Shown: positions 37,080-48,639 of the stretch, piece by piece
Layout of the letters: every line of letters begins with the position of its first letter
Position numbering within the stretch: the first letter of the stretch is position 1
Made by a program: the position numbers and the translations under genes
Assembly (NCBI RefSeq): GCF_000002235.5
Contig: NW_022145612.1
Location: 17,228,809 to 17,292,808 of the forward strand
Source of the DNA: Strongylocentrotus purpuratus
Lineage: Eukaryota > Echinodermata > Echinoidea > Camarodonta > Strongylocentrotidae
Reading direction: 5' to 3'
Length of the DNA stretch: 64,000 bases
The notes under the pieces: model-generated
Told to the model about the DNA's origin: nothing
Database searches by the model: none
Seen by the model: only the letters and a program-made list of their open reading frames with translations

Positions 37080-37990
37080 CCCCCGCGAAGCGCGGAAGCT
37101 TTGACGTTTCATTAAATTATTAGAGAAAGAAGACGATTCGTTGGACAGTTCTCGACTCTTAATCCTTGTTTGAATCAAGTTCCCCTTCCTCCGCGCGTAG
37201 CGCGGAAGCTCTGACGTTTCATTAGATTATTAAAGAAAGAAGACGATTCGATGTACCATTCTCGACTCTTAATCCTCGTCTGAATTCGGTCCCCCCCCCC
37301 CCTTCCGCGCGAAGCGCGGAAGCTTTCACGTTTCATTTAATTAATAGAGAAAGAAGACGATTCCTCGTCTTGTGTCCTTGTCTGAATTCAGTTTTCCCGC
37401 GCGGAAGCTTTGCATTTCAATAAATTATTACTATTAATCCACGTCTGAAATAATTTTAGCCCATCCCGCGCATAGCGCGGAAGCTTTCACGTTTCCTTAA
37501 ACTATTAGAAAAAGAAGACGATTCGTTGTATCGTGTACTTTGACGTTTCATTTAATTATAACTCTTAATCCTAGTCTGAATTCAGTTGCCCCCTCCCGCG
37601 TAAAGCGCGGAAGCTTTCACGTTTCATTTAATTAATAGAGAAAGAAGACGATTCGTTGTCTCGTGTCCTTGTCTGAATTCAGTTTTCCCGCGCGGAAGCT
37701 TTGACGTTTCATTTTATTATTACTCTTAATCCACGTCAGAAATTATTTTCGCCCATCCCCCGCGTAGCGCGGAAGCTTTCACGTTTCACTAAATTATCAG
37801 AAAAAGAAGGCGATTCGTTGTGTCGTGTACTTTGACGTTTCATTTATTTATAACTCTTAATCCTAGTCTGAATTCAGTTACCCCCTCTCGCGAAAAGCGC
37901 GGAAGCTTTGCCGTTTCACTAAATTATTAGAGAAAGAAGACGATTCGTTGTACTGTTCTCTACATGTATATTAATTCTTGTCTGAATTCA
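37080..37990 (+). repeat. satellite with higher-order structure and CGCG hairpins
   Basis: Nine copies of a block built on GCGCGGAAGCTTTGACGTTTCA, then AAAGAAGACGATTCGTTG and a CTTAATCCTNGTCTGAATTC-like stretch. The GCGGAAGCT anchors fall at 37092, 37202, 37316, 37401, 37477, 37607, 37692, 37769 and 37899. The spacings 85, 76-77 and 130 repeat, giving a trimeric higher-order unit of 291-292 bp. Most units carry a short palindrome CCGCG-n4-GCGCGG. Confidence 0.9.
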
Positions 37991-38815
37991 GTTTCCCCAC
38001 ATGATGTACGTATGAAACGTTCGTTCGCAAATCTTTGCATGCACAGCCCGTGTGGTTGGTATCATGTTATCTCCCGGCAGTGCTTGTCGCAATAGCTTCT
38101 GGAAAGGAATTGTGTACTACTATTAGCGTTATCGGCCACTAATTAGGCCCATTAGTGACTATACAAAATATATGCTCTTCCTGGCTATTTGGGAATGTGT
38201 CAGTTTGCAACAGAAATGGAGAAACGCGAATTCTGTTGAAAATCATGTGATATCACGAACATTTATAAATCACTTGTATGAAATTTAAAATAAGTCATGG
38301 TTACGCCAGTGATATAGGCCTACATCAGCTTTTCAATAAAACAAAAATAAGATGTGACAAAGTAATCTTTCTCCAAAAATGAAAATGTTTTATGAAATGT
38401 CAGGAAATAAAATGAGTGAAAAAAATAAAAATAGAGATACAATGACGTGAATTTTAAAAAGGGTGAACGGAAACAACATAGCAATTAGTGAACTATTTTA
38501 TAAGTCATACTAATGTCCGAAAATCTTTCTCCTTGTCTCCGATCTAATCACGAATTCGTTACAGAGTTCATCTATGTTTACACTGTCCAGAATCGTTTGG
38601 TGTGCATTAATTGCAGATTGCTACTTTGCTACTTTTGCGCTTCGCGCTTAACATTTAGCTCGTTGCTTTTTAACGCTGCGGCTTTGCATTTGGCGCACTG
38701 CATTTCTATGATGCTGCTGATTGAACAAATTGAATAAATTCATCAATTCCCGATGAAGCCTTATGAGCGAGAATTCAATTTATTCTTGTCTCATATACGG
38801 TTGTCTCATTAACTT

Positions 38816-38862
<47 letters not shown>
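38816..38862. repeat. (AT)n microsatellite
   Basis: About 23 uninterrupted AT dinucleotides. Confidence 0.95.
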
Positions 38863-38866
<4 letters not shown>

Positions 38867-39578
38867 TATGAAAATGAGATAGCAAAATGTGTATATTGAT
38901 GGTCATCTTGCGAGTAATAACCATTAACTACTCTCATCGGGCTCTCATTAATTTTTCTCTTCATTTTTTTTTTGATGGTGAATTATCGGGGGGGGGGATA
39001 ATTGTACAGGCCATCCCCCCCACCTGAAATATTGGGGGGGGGGGGGATATATCCCCCCATCCCCCCGGGATCGACACCCATGTTATGCAGTGAAGAAGGT
39101 GATGGTGATATAAAATGATAATAATAATAAAATATTGACAATAGCTATAATACAATTAATTATAATAATAATAATTACAATTAAAATAACAATAGTAATT
39201 ACTGGTAATAATAATACAATTATAATAATTATAAGAATACATTTAACAATTGGAAATCAAGATTAAGCCTGTACTATAGAAAAAAATCTACTATCGGAGG
39301 TAAGTTTGCTTGCCAAACTAAGAAGTATACCTAAGAAAGTAATTCATTTTCGAAATAAAGTGTACTCTCGAAATTATAAGAAAGTAAGGGTACTTTTGTA
39401 CCGGGACCTACATAATACGAGCTTTGCTTTTTAGTAGATCCCCCACTTTATTGATTGATTTATTTCTAACGCCCCCGACCCCTCGGCAGCGGCGGTTCTA
39501 TGGTTTCGGGAGATTGTTTTTGTTTAGGTCAGTTAACTCCAGTCGGAGAGCATCATCTCACCGCGGCCGAGGTGGGGG

Positions 39579-40730
39579 TGTTAGTTAAAACCCACGAGAC
39601 CACCACATAAATTAATACACAATTTATTAAACAGTTTCAATTACAATTTCGTTTGGTCGTTTATTCGAGAAAAGGTTACAATTTTTTGTGTCGTGTTTCT
39701 TCAGTGTTTATCCCTTACCTAATTACTTAACTACTTGAGCTCGTTTACCCACGCAGCCACATCAACAATCACTCACTTAAAATATATTTATTAGTGGGAG
39801 GGGGGAAGGGGAAAGGGAAAGGATTATTTAAATTACTGGGACCTGTAGAGTCTTCGATCGATCGATAACTTGTCTTTAAGAGTTTATAGGCCTTTTTAAT
39901 TGGGGGGAACGGGTTGACTTAGCTCTTTCTTGTTCCGGTCTCTCGATTCGTCGCACTCGTGTCGGGGCGTAGCAGACTTGAAATTTCCTCTCGATGTCCT
40001 GGGGGCGTCGGAGGGTCTTAAAGGTGTGTGCTCGTCCTGGTCCTTGTGACGTCGAAATCGTTGACTTTCTCAAATACGAGCACAAAATCAGCGTTCTCCT
40101 TTGTCTCTTTCTATTATTCTGGGTTGGAAGTGTTCTTTTTACTGGAGAAGGGCGAGGTGCAGTATTACTCTTTGTCGTTTCAGTCCCTTTCTATTATTGT
40201 CAGCACACAGTGACAAGAAGATGAAGTTCAGCAACTTTCAAAATATTCCGTGGACGAAGCTTTATTTGGTACAAGTCGGGGATCTCCAGATGTCTGTGGT
40301 GGCTGAATTAAACTTAGGGTGGAAGGAGAGGGGTGGCAAATGCTTGGGGTCCAGGGATGCAAGTGTGTAGGGAAGGGAGGATTGGGTCTTTTTATACTCA
40401 ATTAACATACCGTTCAGCCATCTAGCTCGCACCTCGAGTCCAACAAATTCCTTATTAATTTCCTTTGTTTTTCCATCCCATAATACTTTTTGGTCACCTG
40501 ATCTCCCACCACTGTCGACTTCTTAATGGACAGGGCAAAAACTTATTTCATTGGTCCAAACTTTCTATTCCAAAACTCTAACAAACTTTTTACCTGTTTT
40601 TATTCCTGATTGGTCAAATGAAAGGGAAGTCCTTATACTTTTTAGCGTGGGTATGCTGGATTCACTCGTTGGGATATTCTCGAGATACCAGTGACAGCTC
40701 AGGCTCTAGAGTATCAATTAACTACTAACA
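39579..40730 (-). mobile_element. putative solo LTR (1.15 kb)
   Basis: Read on the minus strand it begins TGTTAGTAGTTAA (40730 down) and ends TTAACTAACA (39579), the TG...CA inverted ends of an LTR. A TATA-like box (GAGTATAAAAAG, about 40390-40402) lies about 130 nt upstream of a poly(A) signal (AATAAA, 40261-40266), giving a U3-R-U5 order. The flanks (GGGGG and CAACG) do not form a target duplication, and no primer site or internal region is seen. It could instead be a different promoter-bearing repeat. Confidence 0.4.
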
Positions 40731-40789
40731 CAACGACTCTGTTATCATTCACCATTTTCACAAACACCTAACTAAATTCTATCAAAAAC

Positions 40790-41172
40790 AAATCTGTTGT
40801 CCAAGCTATTTTTATCGTTCTTAACCCCACTCGACCTATTGCTCTACCCTTTTTCCCTTGTCTCTTCATCTACATATAGCTACATAGTCTATCCCAAAGC
40901 CATTTATTTATCAATCAAATATCCCCTAGGACTCATAATTCTTTTAACTCGGCTAGTTTCAAGTTCAAGCACTACTCAGCATGTTCACACTCATCTTTAA
41001 TCCCAGTGTATTCCACCATGCTACATATATGATTGTATTCTCTGTCATAGCTATCATGTACATTATTTTTTTCTATATTGTATGTTTAGTTATAATAATT
41101 TCCATTGTTCATTATGTTCAATTATGTTATCTTTGATAAAGTAAAATAAATCAACTTGAAAGTTGAACTTGA
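40790..41172 (+). mobile_element. LINE 3' end with ACTTGA-type tail
   Basis: AT-rich 3' UTR-like sequence ending AATAAATCAACTTGAAAGTT and GAACTTGAA, the same style of tail as the LINE at 57041-60941 (TGAATAAACTTGAACTTGAA). No coding part. Confidence 0.4.
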
Positions 41173-41179
41173 AGTGTAC

Positions 41180-41365
41180 TTTACAATTTTAGAAAGTACA
41201 GATATACACTCACTACACGTAAGTGTACTCTCGAAAGTAAGTTTACTCCTCATAGTAAGTGTATACCCTAGATAGCATAGTTCCCTGTCTAAAGTAAATT
41301 AACTCTTCAAAGTAAGTTAACTCTCCTTAGTCATTTAACGAGTTCAAAGTAAGTTTACTCTGGAG
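41180..41365 (+). repeat. degenerate AAAGTAAGTTTACTC repeat
   Basis: Irregular copies of an 18-23 nt unit (GAAAGTAAGTTTACTCCT, AAAGTAAATTAACTCTTC, CAAAGTAAGTTTACTCTGG). Related words at 39297-39395 suggest one array split by the insertion of 39400-41170. Confidence 0.5.
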
Positions 41366-43429
41366 AGCGAAGCCAATGTGTGAACTTAATTTATCATAAT
41401 ACAATTTTGATTGGAACATTTGTATTCACTTCATGGTTAATCACCTATGTAAACATTTTCTTATGGAAACTATCTACTTGCCAATGAACGCATTGCAATT
41501 CTGGGATTGATGTTTCCTCCAATCGACCTTTCGGTAAATAAAGGTTATAAAAATGGTGCCCTCTACCATTTCTTATTTGGCAAAAATCCATACTTGATTT
41601 GATTTGATTTGATTTATTCATTTCTGTTTGATTTTCTTTTTCTTTTGCAAACAAAACATTGCAAATTTTACACATTTCAAAAGAATATAATGTCGAATAA
41701 AGTAACTAATCGAAAACATCAAACAGGAGGGTTGGCAAAGCATGGACCTATTACGGATGGACATTCATCGTTTTCTTAACGAATTCATTTTAATTGTCTC
41801 CGTCAATGTCATCTCAATAACATTCCGAACATGTTTCGTCACTTTGATCTCATGATGGTCATCGCCAAAAAGCCGGGACAGAATCAAGATAGTGATTTTA
41901 AACATGTTAATCTACATGCGCAGAAGATAATAACTCGCCTAAATCATGGAAAATCGATGTGCAGTTCTTATAATCGGAAATTGTTATAATCGGAAATTGT
42001 TGTTCCGTGTACTGTACATGTATTTTATTTTGAAAAACATGTTGATATTACCAGATAGAGGTTATTTTTGGATTTTTGGGTTGTGATTTAAAATCCTGTT
42101 TCCCCCTATTTCCTCATAATATTCCATAGTTAAAAAGCACAGGGCTTATAAAGATCATGGCCTTCTAACTGTTTTATAAGGTCATGGGTGTGTGCGAAAG
42201 TGTGCGAATCAGTAGTAATACATTTCATATCACCAAAATCGTCTGCTTTTCAACTTTGCTGCTCCCCATTGGGGATGCTTTCATTTAAGACACACTCTTA
42301 CAGAGCACACCATCCAAACAAAACCCAAGAGAGGGAAGCTGCTCCTTTGTCAATGACCGAAAATGCTTACGCAGTCGTTATTGTTAAAACAGCTGAATGT
42401 TCTAGATGCACATAATAAGAAGGCGGCGACTATTATTGGATCAGAGAAAGAATCACGTTGAATGTCCATCCGTAATAGGTCCATGGGCAAAGTAAGCAAA
42501 GTTTGATAGCATGACTACACAGTAAAAACGCTGTTTAAAAAAGTGATGTTCACTTACAGTTGTACACTATCTTAAACAACAGTTGAACAAATTGTAAACA
42601 ATGTTGCTCGAAACGAAAGTAATTTTGTTAAACATTCGTTGTTTAAAATTTAATGACTGCTATATTTACTATACGAGAGCTTTTAGACAGTGTTGTTTAC
42701 ATATGACGTCAAGTGTATCGTGCCGGTAAAGTGCGCGCTGGCTAAAAGCTTTATTTCACATTGTTATGTTTAGAAACAGGTTCCTTGAAACTAACATGCA
42801 ATTGAAATTAACATGCCACTTAGAAATGCAGTGCAGCTGTTCAGGCACAGCTCATTGTTATTCATATTAGATGCATACACACAATGCAAGTATATGCAAG
42901 GGTCTTCTGTTGACTACACAGATTGATACATATGTAAAAGCACATGGACATTGAGTCTGGATTAAACTACCAAAGCAACCACACGTGTTTCTGCAGGCTC
43001 CATTTTGTTTGTCTCTATACTTACATTTATCTAGCTTAATAGTTTTTACTTTCCAACCCACAACACAACACACATCATGGCCGGCCAAGCTACCGACGCG
43101 CTTCTAAGTGACTGGGGATTCACTTGAAATCACTTTTCTATTAACCAATTTGAAGTTTTTAACTTATAGCGTAAGTTCACAGTAACAATTTTCAGTATCT
43201 GTACGCAAATGTCAGAATAAAGGTAGACTTAAAATCGTCGCGTCATGCAGTGCGGCACTGATCGCGCACTCGGTTACAACGTGTGCTAAATTCCTGCCAT
43301 AGAGATTGCATGCATCCCTATATATGCAGTTTATACGTGCGTGCATGCGCGCTCATGCAAAATGGGCACTGTTTTGGCGCTAATTCATGAATTGCAGAAT
43401 TACCCTACCGTATTGTTAGTCTTCACCCA

Positions 43430-44200
43430 GAAAGCAATATATCTGGGGCCCATCTGGGTTTTGTATGGGCTGACTAAAGCCCACGTACTTGGCCCATACA
43501 AAAACCAGATGTATACCAGATGGGCCTTCCCACCCAGAACCCACGCGTATGGGCCCCATGTGGGCCCCATGTGGGTTTTTGGTGGTGAAAATCGCACGTC
43601 GAACATCGGCTGGGCCCAGCTAAAAACCAGGCGTATACCAGGTGGGCCTTCCCACCAAGAACCCACAAGTATGGGCCCCATATGGGCCCCATGTGGGTTT
43701 TTGGTGGTGAAAATCGCCGCGTCGAACATCGGCTGGGCCCAGCTGAAAACCAGATGTATACCAGATGGGCCTTCCCACCAAGTACCCACAGGTATACGGA
43801 GCCCACGTGTCCCATATAAAAACCAGATGAATACCAGATGGGCCTTCCCATCCAGAACCCACAAGTACCAACACATATAGGCCCCATATGGGCCCCATGT
43901 GGGTTTTTGGTGGTGAAAATCGCACGTCGAACATTGCCTTCGCCCAGCTGAAAACCAGATGTATACCAGATGGGCCTTCCCACCCAGAACCACAAGTATA
44001 TGGAGCCCACGTGGCCCATAAAAAACCCATATTGGCATTCCCACCCAAAACCCACATGTATACCAACACATGTGGGCCCCATGTGGGCCCCATGTGGGTC
44101 TTTTGGTGGTGAAAGTTGCACATCGAGCATCGGCCGGGCCCAGCTAAAAACCAGATGTAAACCAGATGGGCCTTCCCACCCAAAACCCACAAATATATCC
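43430..44200. repeat. CCAGATGGGCC / GGGCCCCATATGGG repeat block
   Basis: Six irregular units begin AAAACCAGATGTATACCAGA then TGGGCCTTCCCACC (near 43500, 43624, 43747, 43818, 43952 and 44149). They continue through TATGGGCCCCATATGGGCC and GTTTTTGGTGGTGAAAATCG into CATCGGCTGGGCCCAGCT. Stops are so rare in this composition that frames of 179-277 codons stay open on both strands. These overlap one another and are not credible proteins. Confidence 0.85.
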
Positions 44201-44689
44201 CAGAATTTGCATAATGAATATGGGGTGCGTGAACATCTATGTTTTTTTAAAAATTTATCTGAATTTACAGGATATTTCCTAATTACTGAAGATTTAGTTA
44301 TATGCAATTCATTTCGAAAATACTACGAAATGTAAATTGCTAATATTTAGGACATTTCACTACTTTGTATAAATTTCATTTAATTAAACATGAATTAGGA
44401 AAAACACTAACTATGATCTAAAACAGATTCAATAAAATACAAGTACATGGAAATGTCTCATTACAGTAAATTAACCAAGTCTTCTTAACACCAATGCCTT
44501 TACATTGGGAATTTTAGATAATGTGTTGTTGCCATTGGCAAAATTAATTAGTACAAGTGCTACATAAGCTACTAATAAAGTTTGCTAATTGGAGCTTTTA
44601 ACTGGTTGAAAGTTGTGCCAAATGGTACGACTGGTCCAGTTAAACCCAACTGGTAACCCTGTATATTGAAATGGGATAACTGAATTCAA

Positions 44690-45180
44690 CTGGGTAAAAA
44701 ATAGAACCCATTTAAACGATATGAAGCCCATTTAAACCAAATTGGCCCATATGGGACCAGATCAAACCCACTTGGCCCAAATGGATCCCATATATAAACC
44801 CGCTTATAGCCCATATGGGGCCCATATAAAACCCACTTGACCCATATATAGAATGTGGTAGGTCCCACATAAAACCCACATGGCCCATCTGGTGCCCAAT
44901 AGGTAACCCTTGTGTATATTGATGGGCCAATTGTGGGGCCCATCTGGGTTCCACGTGGGCCCATCTGGGCCAAGTGGGTCCAATCTGGGCCGCCCATCTG
45001 GGGCCCTTCTATAACCTGGGTGCAGATTGCTGGGCCCCACATGGGCCTATCTGGGACCCATCTGGGCCAAATGGGCCAAGTGGGCAATAGATGGGCTGGC
45101 CCATCTGGGCCAAGTGGGCCAGCCCAGTTGTAACCAGATAAAACCCAGATGGGCCCCACAACATTTTGCTATCTGGGCAT
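44690..45180. repeat. degenerate CCCATATGGG / TGGGCC word repeat
   Basis: Short words (CCCATTTAAAC, GGCCCATATGGG, CCCATCTGGG, CAAGTGGGCC) recur every 10-25 bp without a fixed period. Several are self-complementary. Both strands stay open in several frames by composition alone. Confidence 0.75.
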
Positions 45181-45254
45181 ATACCTATATAGAGACCCAG
45201 AAGTAGTGGTGCACTTATTCAGAGTATCAAATCCAAATTATACCCCATTATACA

Positions 45255-45580
45255 ACCCTTTTGTTGTAAACAACCCCCACTGAACAAGAGCTCCTTTTTA
45301 AACAACTTTCTTTAAACAACCCAGTTGGTGTAAACAACCCCCACTGAACAACAGCTCCTTTTTAAACAACTTTCTTTAAACAACCCAGTTGGTGTAAACA
45401 ATCCCCACTGAACAGCAGCTCCTTTTTAAACAACTTTCTTTAAACAACCCAGTTGGTGTAAACAACCCCCACTGAACAACAGCTCCTTTTTAAACAACTT
45501 TCTTTAAACAACCCAGTTGGTGTAAACAATCCCCACTCAACAACAGCTCCGTTTTAAACAACCGTCTTTAAACAACACCG
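45255..45580 (+). repeat. 64-bp tandem repeat, five units
   Basis: The anchor CCCCCACTGAACAA falls at 45274, 45338, 45402, 45466 and 45530, an exact 64-bp period. Units carry TTTTTAAACAACTTTCTTTA and AACAACCCAGTTGGTGTAA. Confidence 0.95.
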
Positions 45581-46469
45581 GTTGTTTAAATTGTGATTTT
45601 AAACAAGTTGTTCAAAATGTTGATCAACTAAGTGTTTAAACTTTAAACAACTCTTAGATCAGGTCACCCGTTAATCAAGAGTTGTTTAAACTTTTAAACA
45701 ACTTGTTCACAAAAATTTTAACTGTGTACCCTCAATTGATACATAATAATACGAATATGCTGGAACAAATATTGGTAAAAGGGGAAAGAGAGAGAGAGAG
45801 AGAGCGAGAGAGAAAGAAGAAAAAAGAAAGAGGGGGGTGTACATCAATATTAACAGATTTATGTGGTACAATGTAGTTGGATTTCAATTTGATATATAAA
45901 GATATAAACAAAAAAAAAAGAAGATACACATTTGAATATTGGGTGGCCAACTTGGGATATATTATAGAATGAGAAGACTCACGAGGTTTCTGGACAATAT
46001 GAATAGAAATGTGAGATCAGCGAGCTGGTTTATATAGAATGTAAACCTTTGTTTGTATACAAAACAGGTTTTGGGAGTATCCCAAGTAGGCCACTCTTTA
46101 TTCATAAGTTTATTCATACCAGGGCATGGAAGGTTATAATTAACGTTTCAATGAATGGAAGCAACAAGTTAGAGTAATGAAAATTATCGTGTTTTGTAAC
46201 GAAGGGTTTACGAGGGGAACTTATAAAGATTGAAGTAAGCAAATTGTGATGGTGGATTTAAAGATAATGTGAAATAATAAACGTTTTCACCGCTCTTTTA
46301 AAAGATAGCTTTGTATTAATCGATTTTTTTTTTATCAAAGGGTAGTGCATTCCAGGATAATGGCACCAATTTACATTTCCTGTTTTTGTCACTTGAACCT
46401 ACATGGCTTTCCATTCTACTCATTTCATTTGACCCACTTTCCCGAAAATTCTCCTTTTTGTTTATAGTC

Positions 46470-46850
46470 TACCTAACACCCAACCTATCAATCTTTCAAT
46501 ATCTTTATCGGACTATTATATATTTATTATATATTTATCCACCTATATCTACCTATATTTATATATACACATTTTAATCTATTATTACTCTCTAATCCTT
46601 CAAAAATGCATGTTATAAATGCATAGAATTCGAATTATTCTTGTGCGAACCTACACATAACAAGCATTGCTTTCAAGTTGGTACGTTTTTCATTTCCTGT
46701 ATTAAACAAAAAAAAATTGCATTACAAGACTATCAAAAAGCAATGTCAAAGATATTTCAATGCTGATTGTCAGTTAAATCATTACGTTAATTATTGTGAT
46801 TATCTTATATATTATGTGGAAAATGAAATATATTCGCTCTGCATTCAGCG

Positions 46851-46881
<31 letters not shown>

Positions 46882-47165
46882 TCTACCCACGTGTTCTTCT
46901 AAAACATGGTACATACATGCTTTCTTCCTATCAGTCTACCTATCTATCCATCCATCTATCTATGAATGTGTCTTTCTAACAACCTGTCTATCCATATTAT
47001 CCATTCACCTATCTACTCGCTTATCTAACTCTACCTATATCCATTTATCTATCAATCTTAAATAGCAGCTGTCAAAATGAACATACATGTACAACTTGAC
47101 TTGATATAACTATATGTACTGTATTGTCCCCATACTATAATGAATGTAACTTTATCTCCCTCCCT
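46470..47165. repeat. inverted homology partner of 22020-23270
   Basis: Mirrors the left-hand copy, including the ACT triplet tract and CTATC tetramers. It carries the empty TTAA target (47058-47061) of the element present at 22119-22682. Confidence 0.75.
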
Positions 47166-47270
47166 TATGATAATGGTTACATTACCCAAAAGTAAAAAAG
47201 TAGCCTGCTCGGCGGCCGAGCGGCGAGTTTTTAGCCAATTTTGCCCTGCCACCGAGCGGCGCGGCCGCCC

Positions 47271-47817
47271 TAGCATTTTGACAAGGCCTCGTGACTCTGG
47301 CTAAGCGGCTGAGATGAGTCTAGATACCCCGGGTGAACGCGCGACCGAGTGACGAACACGGTCACGAGGCCTTTTGCAAAGTGGGTTTCACTGCTCCGCA
47401 TGAATTATTCATAGATACATATTAGCATGCCAATACGCCTACTTTGGATTTATTGACCAATCAGAACGGCGATCTCCCAGTTGGCTTCGTTCGTGATTCG
47501 TTCCATGTAGAGGTCAGTGGTCTTAGCACGTACGTATTGTAGGCATGTAGGTCCATGTTCGCACTACGTAGAGTTTACTGTGTGTGTGTGTGTGAATTGT
47601 GTGTGTGATGGATACTATATGCTGACGTCGTGCGAGGATACGTTCGCTGATTGGACACTACGTTTTCTGAAGCGAGTTCCAGTCGGAAACAAGGGTTAAC
47701 ATAAGAAATCCAAACCAGATTGATAAAGACCACAGGTCTGGACAATTCGCACTGGCGTTAATTCAGGTTTTCGCGATTAGTCTCTTTTTAGTCGCATGTG
47801 GCCTTGTTTAAAGGCTA
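47271..47817. mobile_element. MULE-like MITE, copy 1 (547 bp)
   Basis: Begins TAGCATTTTGACAAGGCC and ends GGCCTTGTTTAAAGGCTA (inverted), flanked by an exact 9-bp duplication CGGCCGCCC (47262-47270 and 47818-47826). Copy 2 lies at 51211-51854 with a different 9-bp duplication. A 9-bp target duplication is typical of the MULE superfamily. It holds a TG microsatellite (about 47580-47608) and no transposase. Confidence 0.85.
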
Positions 47818-47826
47818 CGGCCGCCC

Positions 47827-48260
47827 AGGCACCGCTCGTTTTTAAGGCATCGCTCGGTCGCTGCTGAAGTTTTAGCGCGGAGTTAAAATTCGGGCGGCGC
47901 CTGCTCACTTGCACTCGCCGCCCAGACTACGATCGGCGACCGGGCGGTCGCCGCCCGGGCGGTCGCCGCCCGGGCGCAGACCTAATCGAGCGTTCACCGT
48001 CGAGCGATTTAGGTCAAAAATCGAAGCTCCTATAGGTCAAAGGCTGCCGAGCAGTCACCGCCCGGTCGCTTGGAGATCAGTCGGTCACTGGGCGGCGGGT
48101 CCAAAATCGGTCGACAGCCTTTGACCTATAGCGGCTTCGATTTTTGACCTAAATCGCTCGGCGGCGAACGCTCGATTAGTTCGGTGCCCGGCCAGCGAAC
48201 GGCCAGGCACCGGGCCTATTTTGGAGCCCCGCCGCGCCGATCACTGGCCGGTGTGACCGC
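47827..48260. repeat. GC-rich region with about 60-bp-arm palindrome
   Basis: Far more GC-rich than its surroundings, with repeats of GGGCGGTCGCCGCCC. Arms 47986-48046 and 48116-48176 are inverted copies (CGATTTAGGTCAAAAATCGA against TCGATTTTTGACCTAAATCG). MITE copy 1 is inserted at its left side, where related GGCGGCCGAGCGGCG words continue (47205-47268). Confidence 0.75.
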
Positions 48261-48639
48261 GCCGTTTGTCCTACCAGTTTCGTTTGTCCGTCGGACATAA
48301 TATGCGGGTTTTCTGCTCGCACGGATCGTCCGTGACTCGCACGGATCGATGATAAAAGGAAGAAACTCGGCAAATCAATGTATTTAGACTCATTGTAAAT
48401 CATGTGGTTGGCATTTTTTTCTAGAAATTACATAATAATAACTCTCTACAATTTTTTAAAGCAAATGGGCCAGTCCTTTTGAAAGTAGAAGTGAATATTT
48501 TCTTTAAAACCTTTATTCTATGAAGGCATACTCGTGATATCGGCCCCACAATTACTGTTGTAATCGATTGTACGTGGCTTCGTACTTACGGTCAGATGAG
48601 CATATTTTAATACCATATTCATGACACTGGCAGGTCACT

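Larger units (their letters stand above)
42522..45728. mobile_element. possible composite element with TACACAGT ends
   Basis: The left end TACACAGTAAAAA and the right end TTTTAACTGTGTA are inverted, and both are followed inward by many TTGTTTAAA-like words. Between them lie two GGGCCC repeat blocks and a 64-bp tandem repeat. TA at both edges could be a target duplication. The terminal match is short (about 12 bp), so a single-element reading is tentative. Confidence 0.35.

Noticed and set aside
39876..40370. Overlapping frames on both strands in the putative LTR
   Set aside because: No domain similarity, opposite strands overlap, and TATA and poly(A) signals fit an LTR better.
43400..44307. 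Open frames of 179-277 codons on both strands
   Set aside because: They overlap in several frames over a GGGCCC-rich repeat, translate to Trp/Gly/Pro/His repeats with no domain, and are explained by a lack of stop codons in the repeat units.
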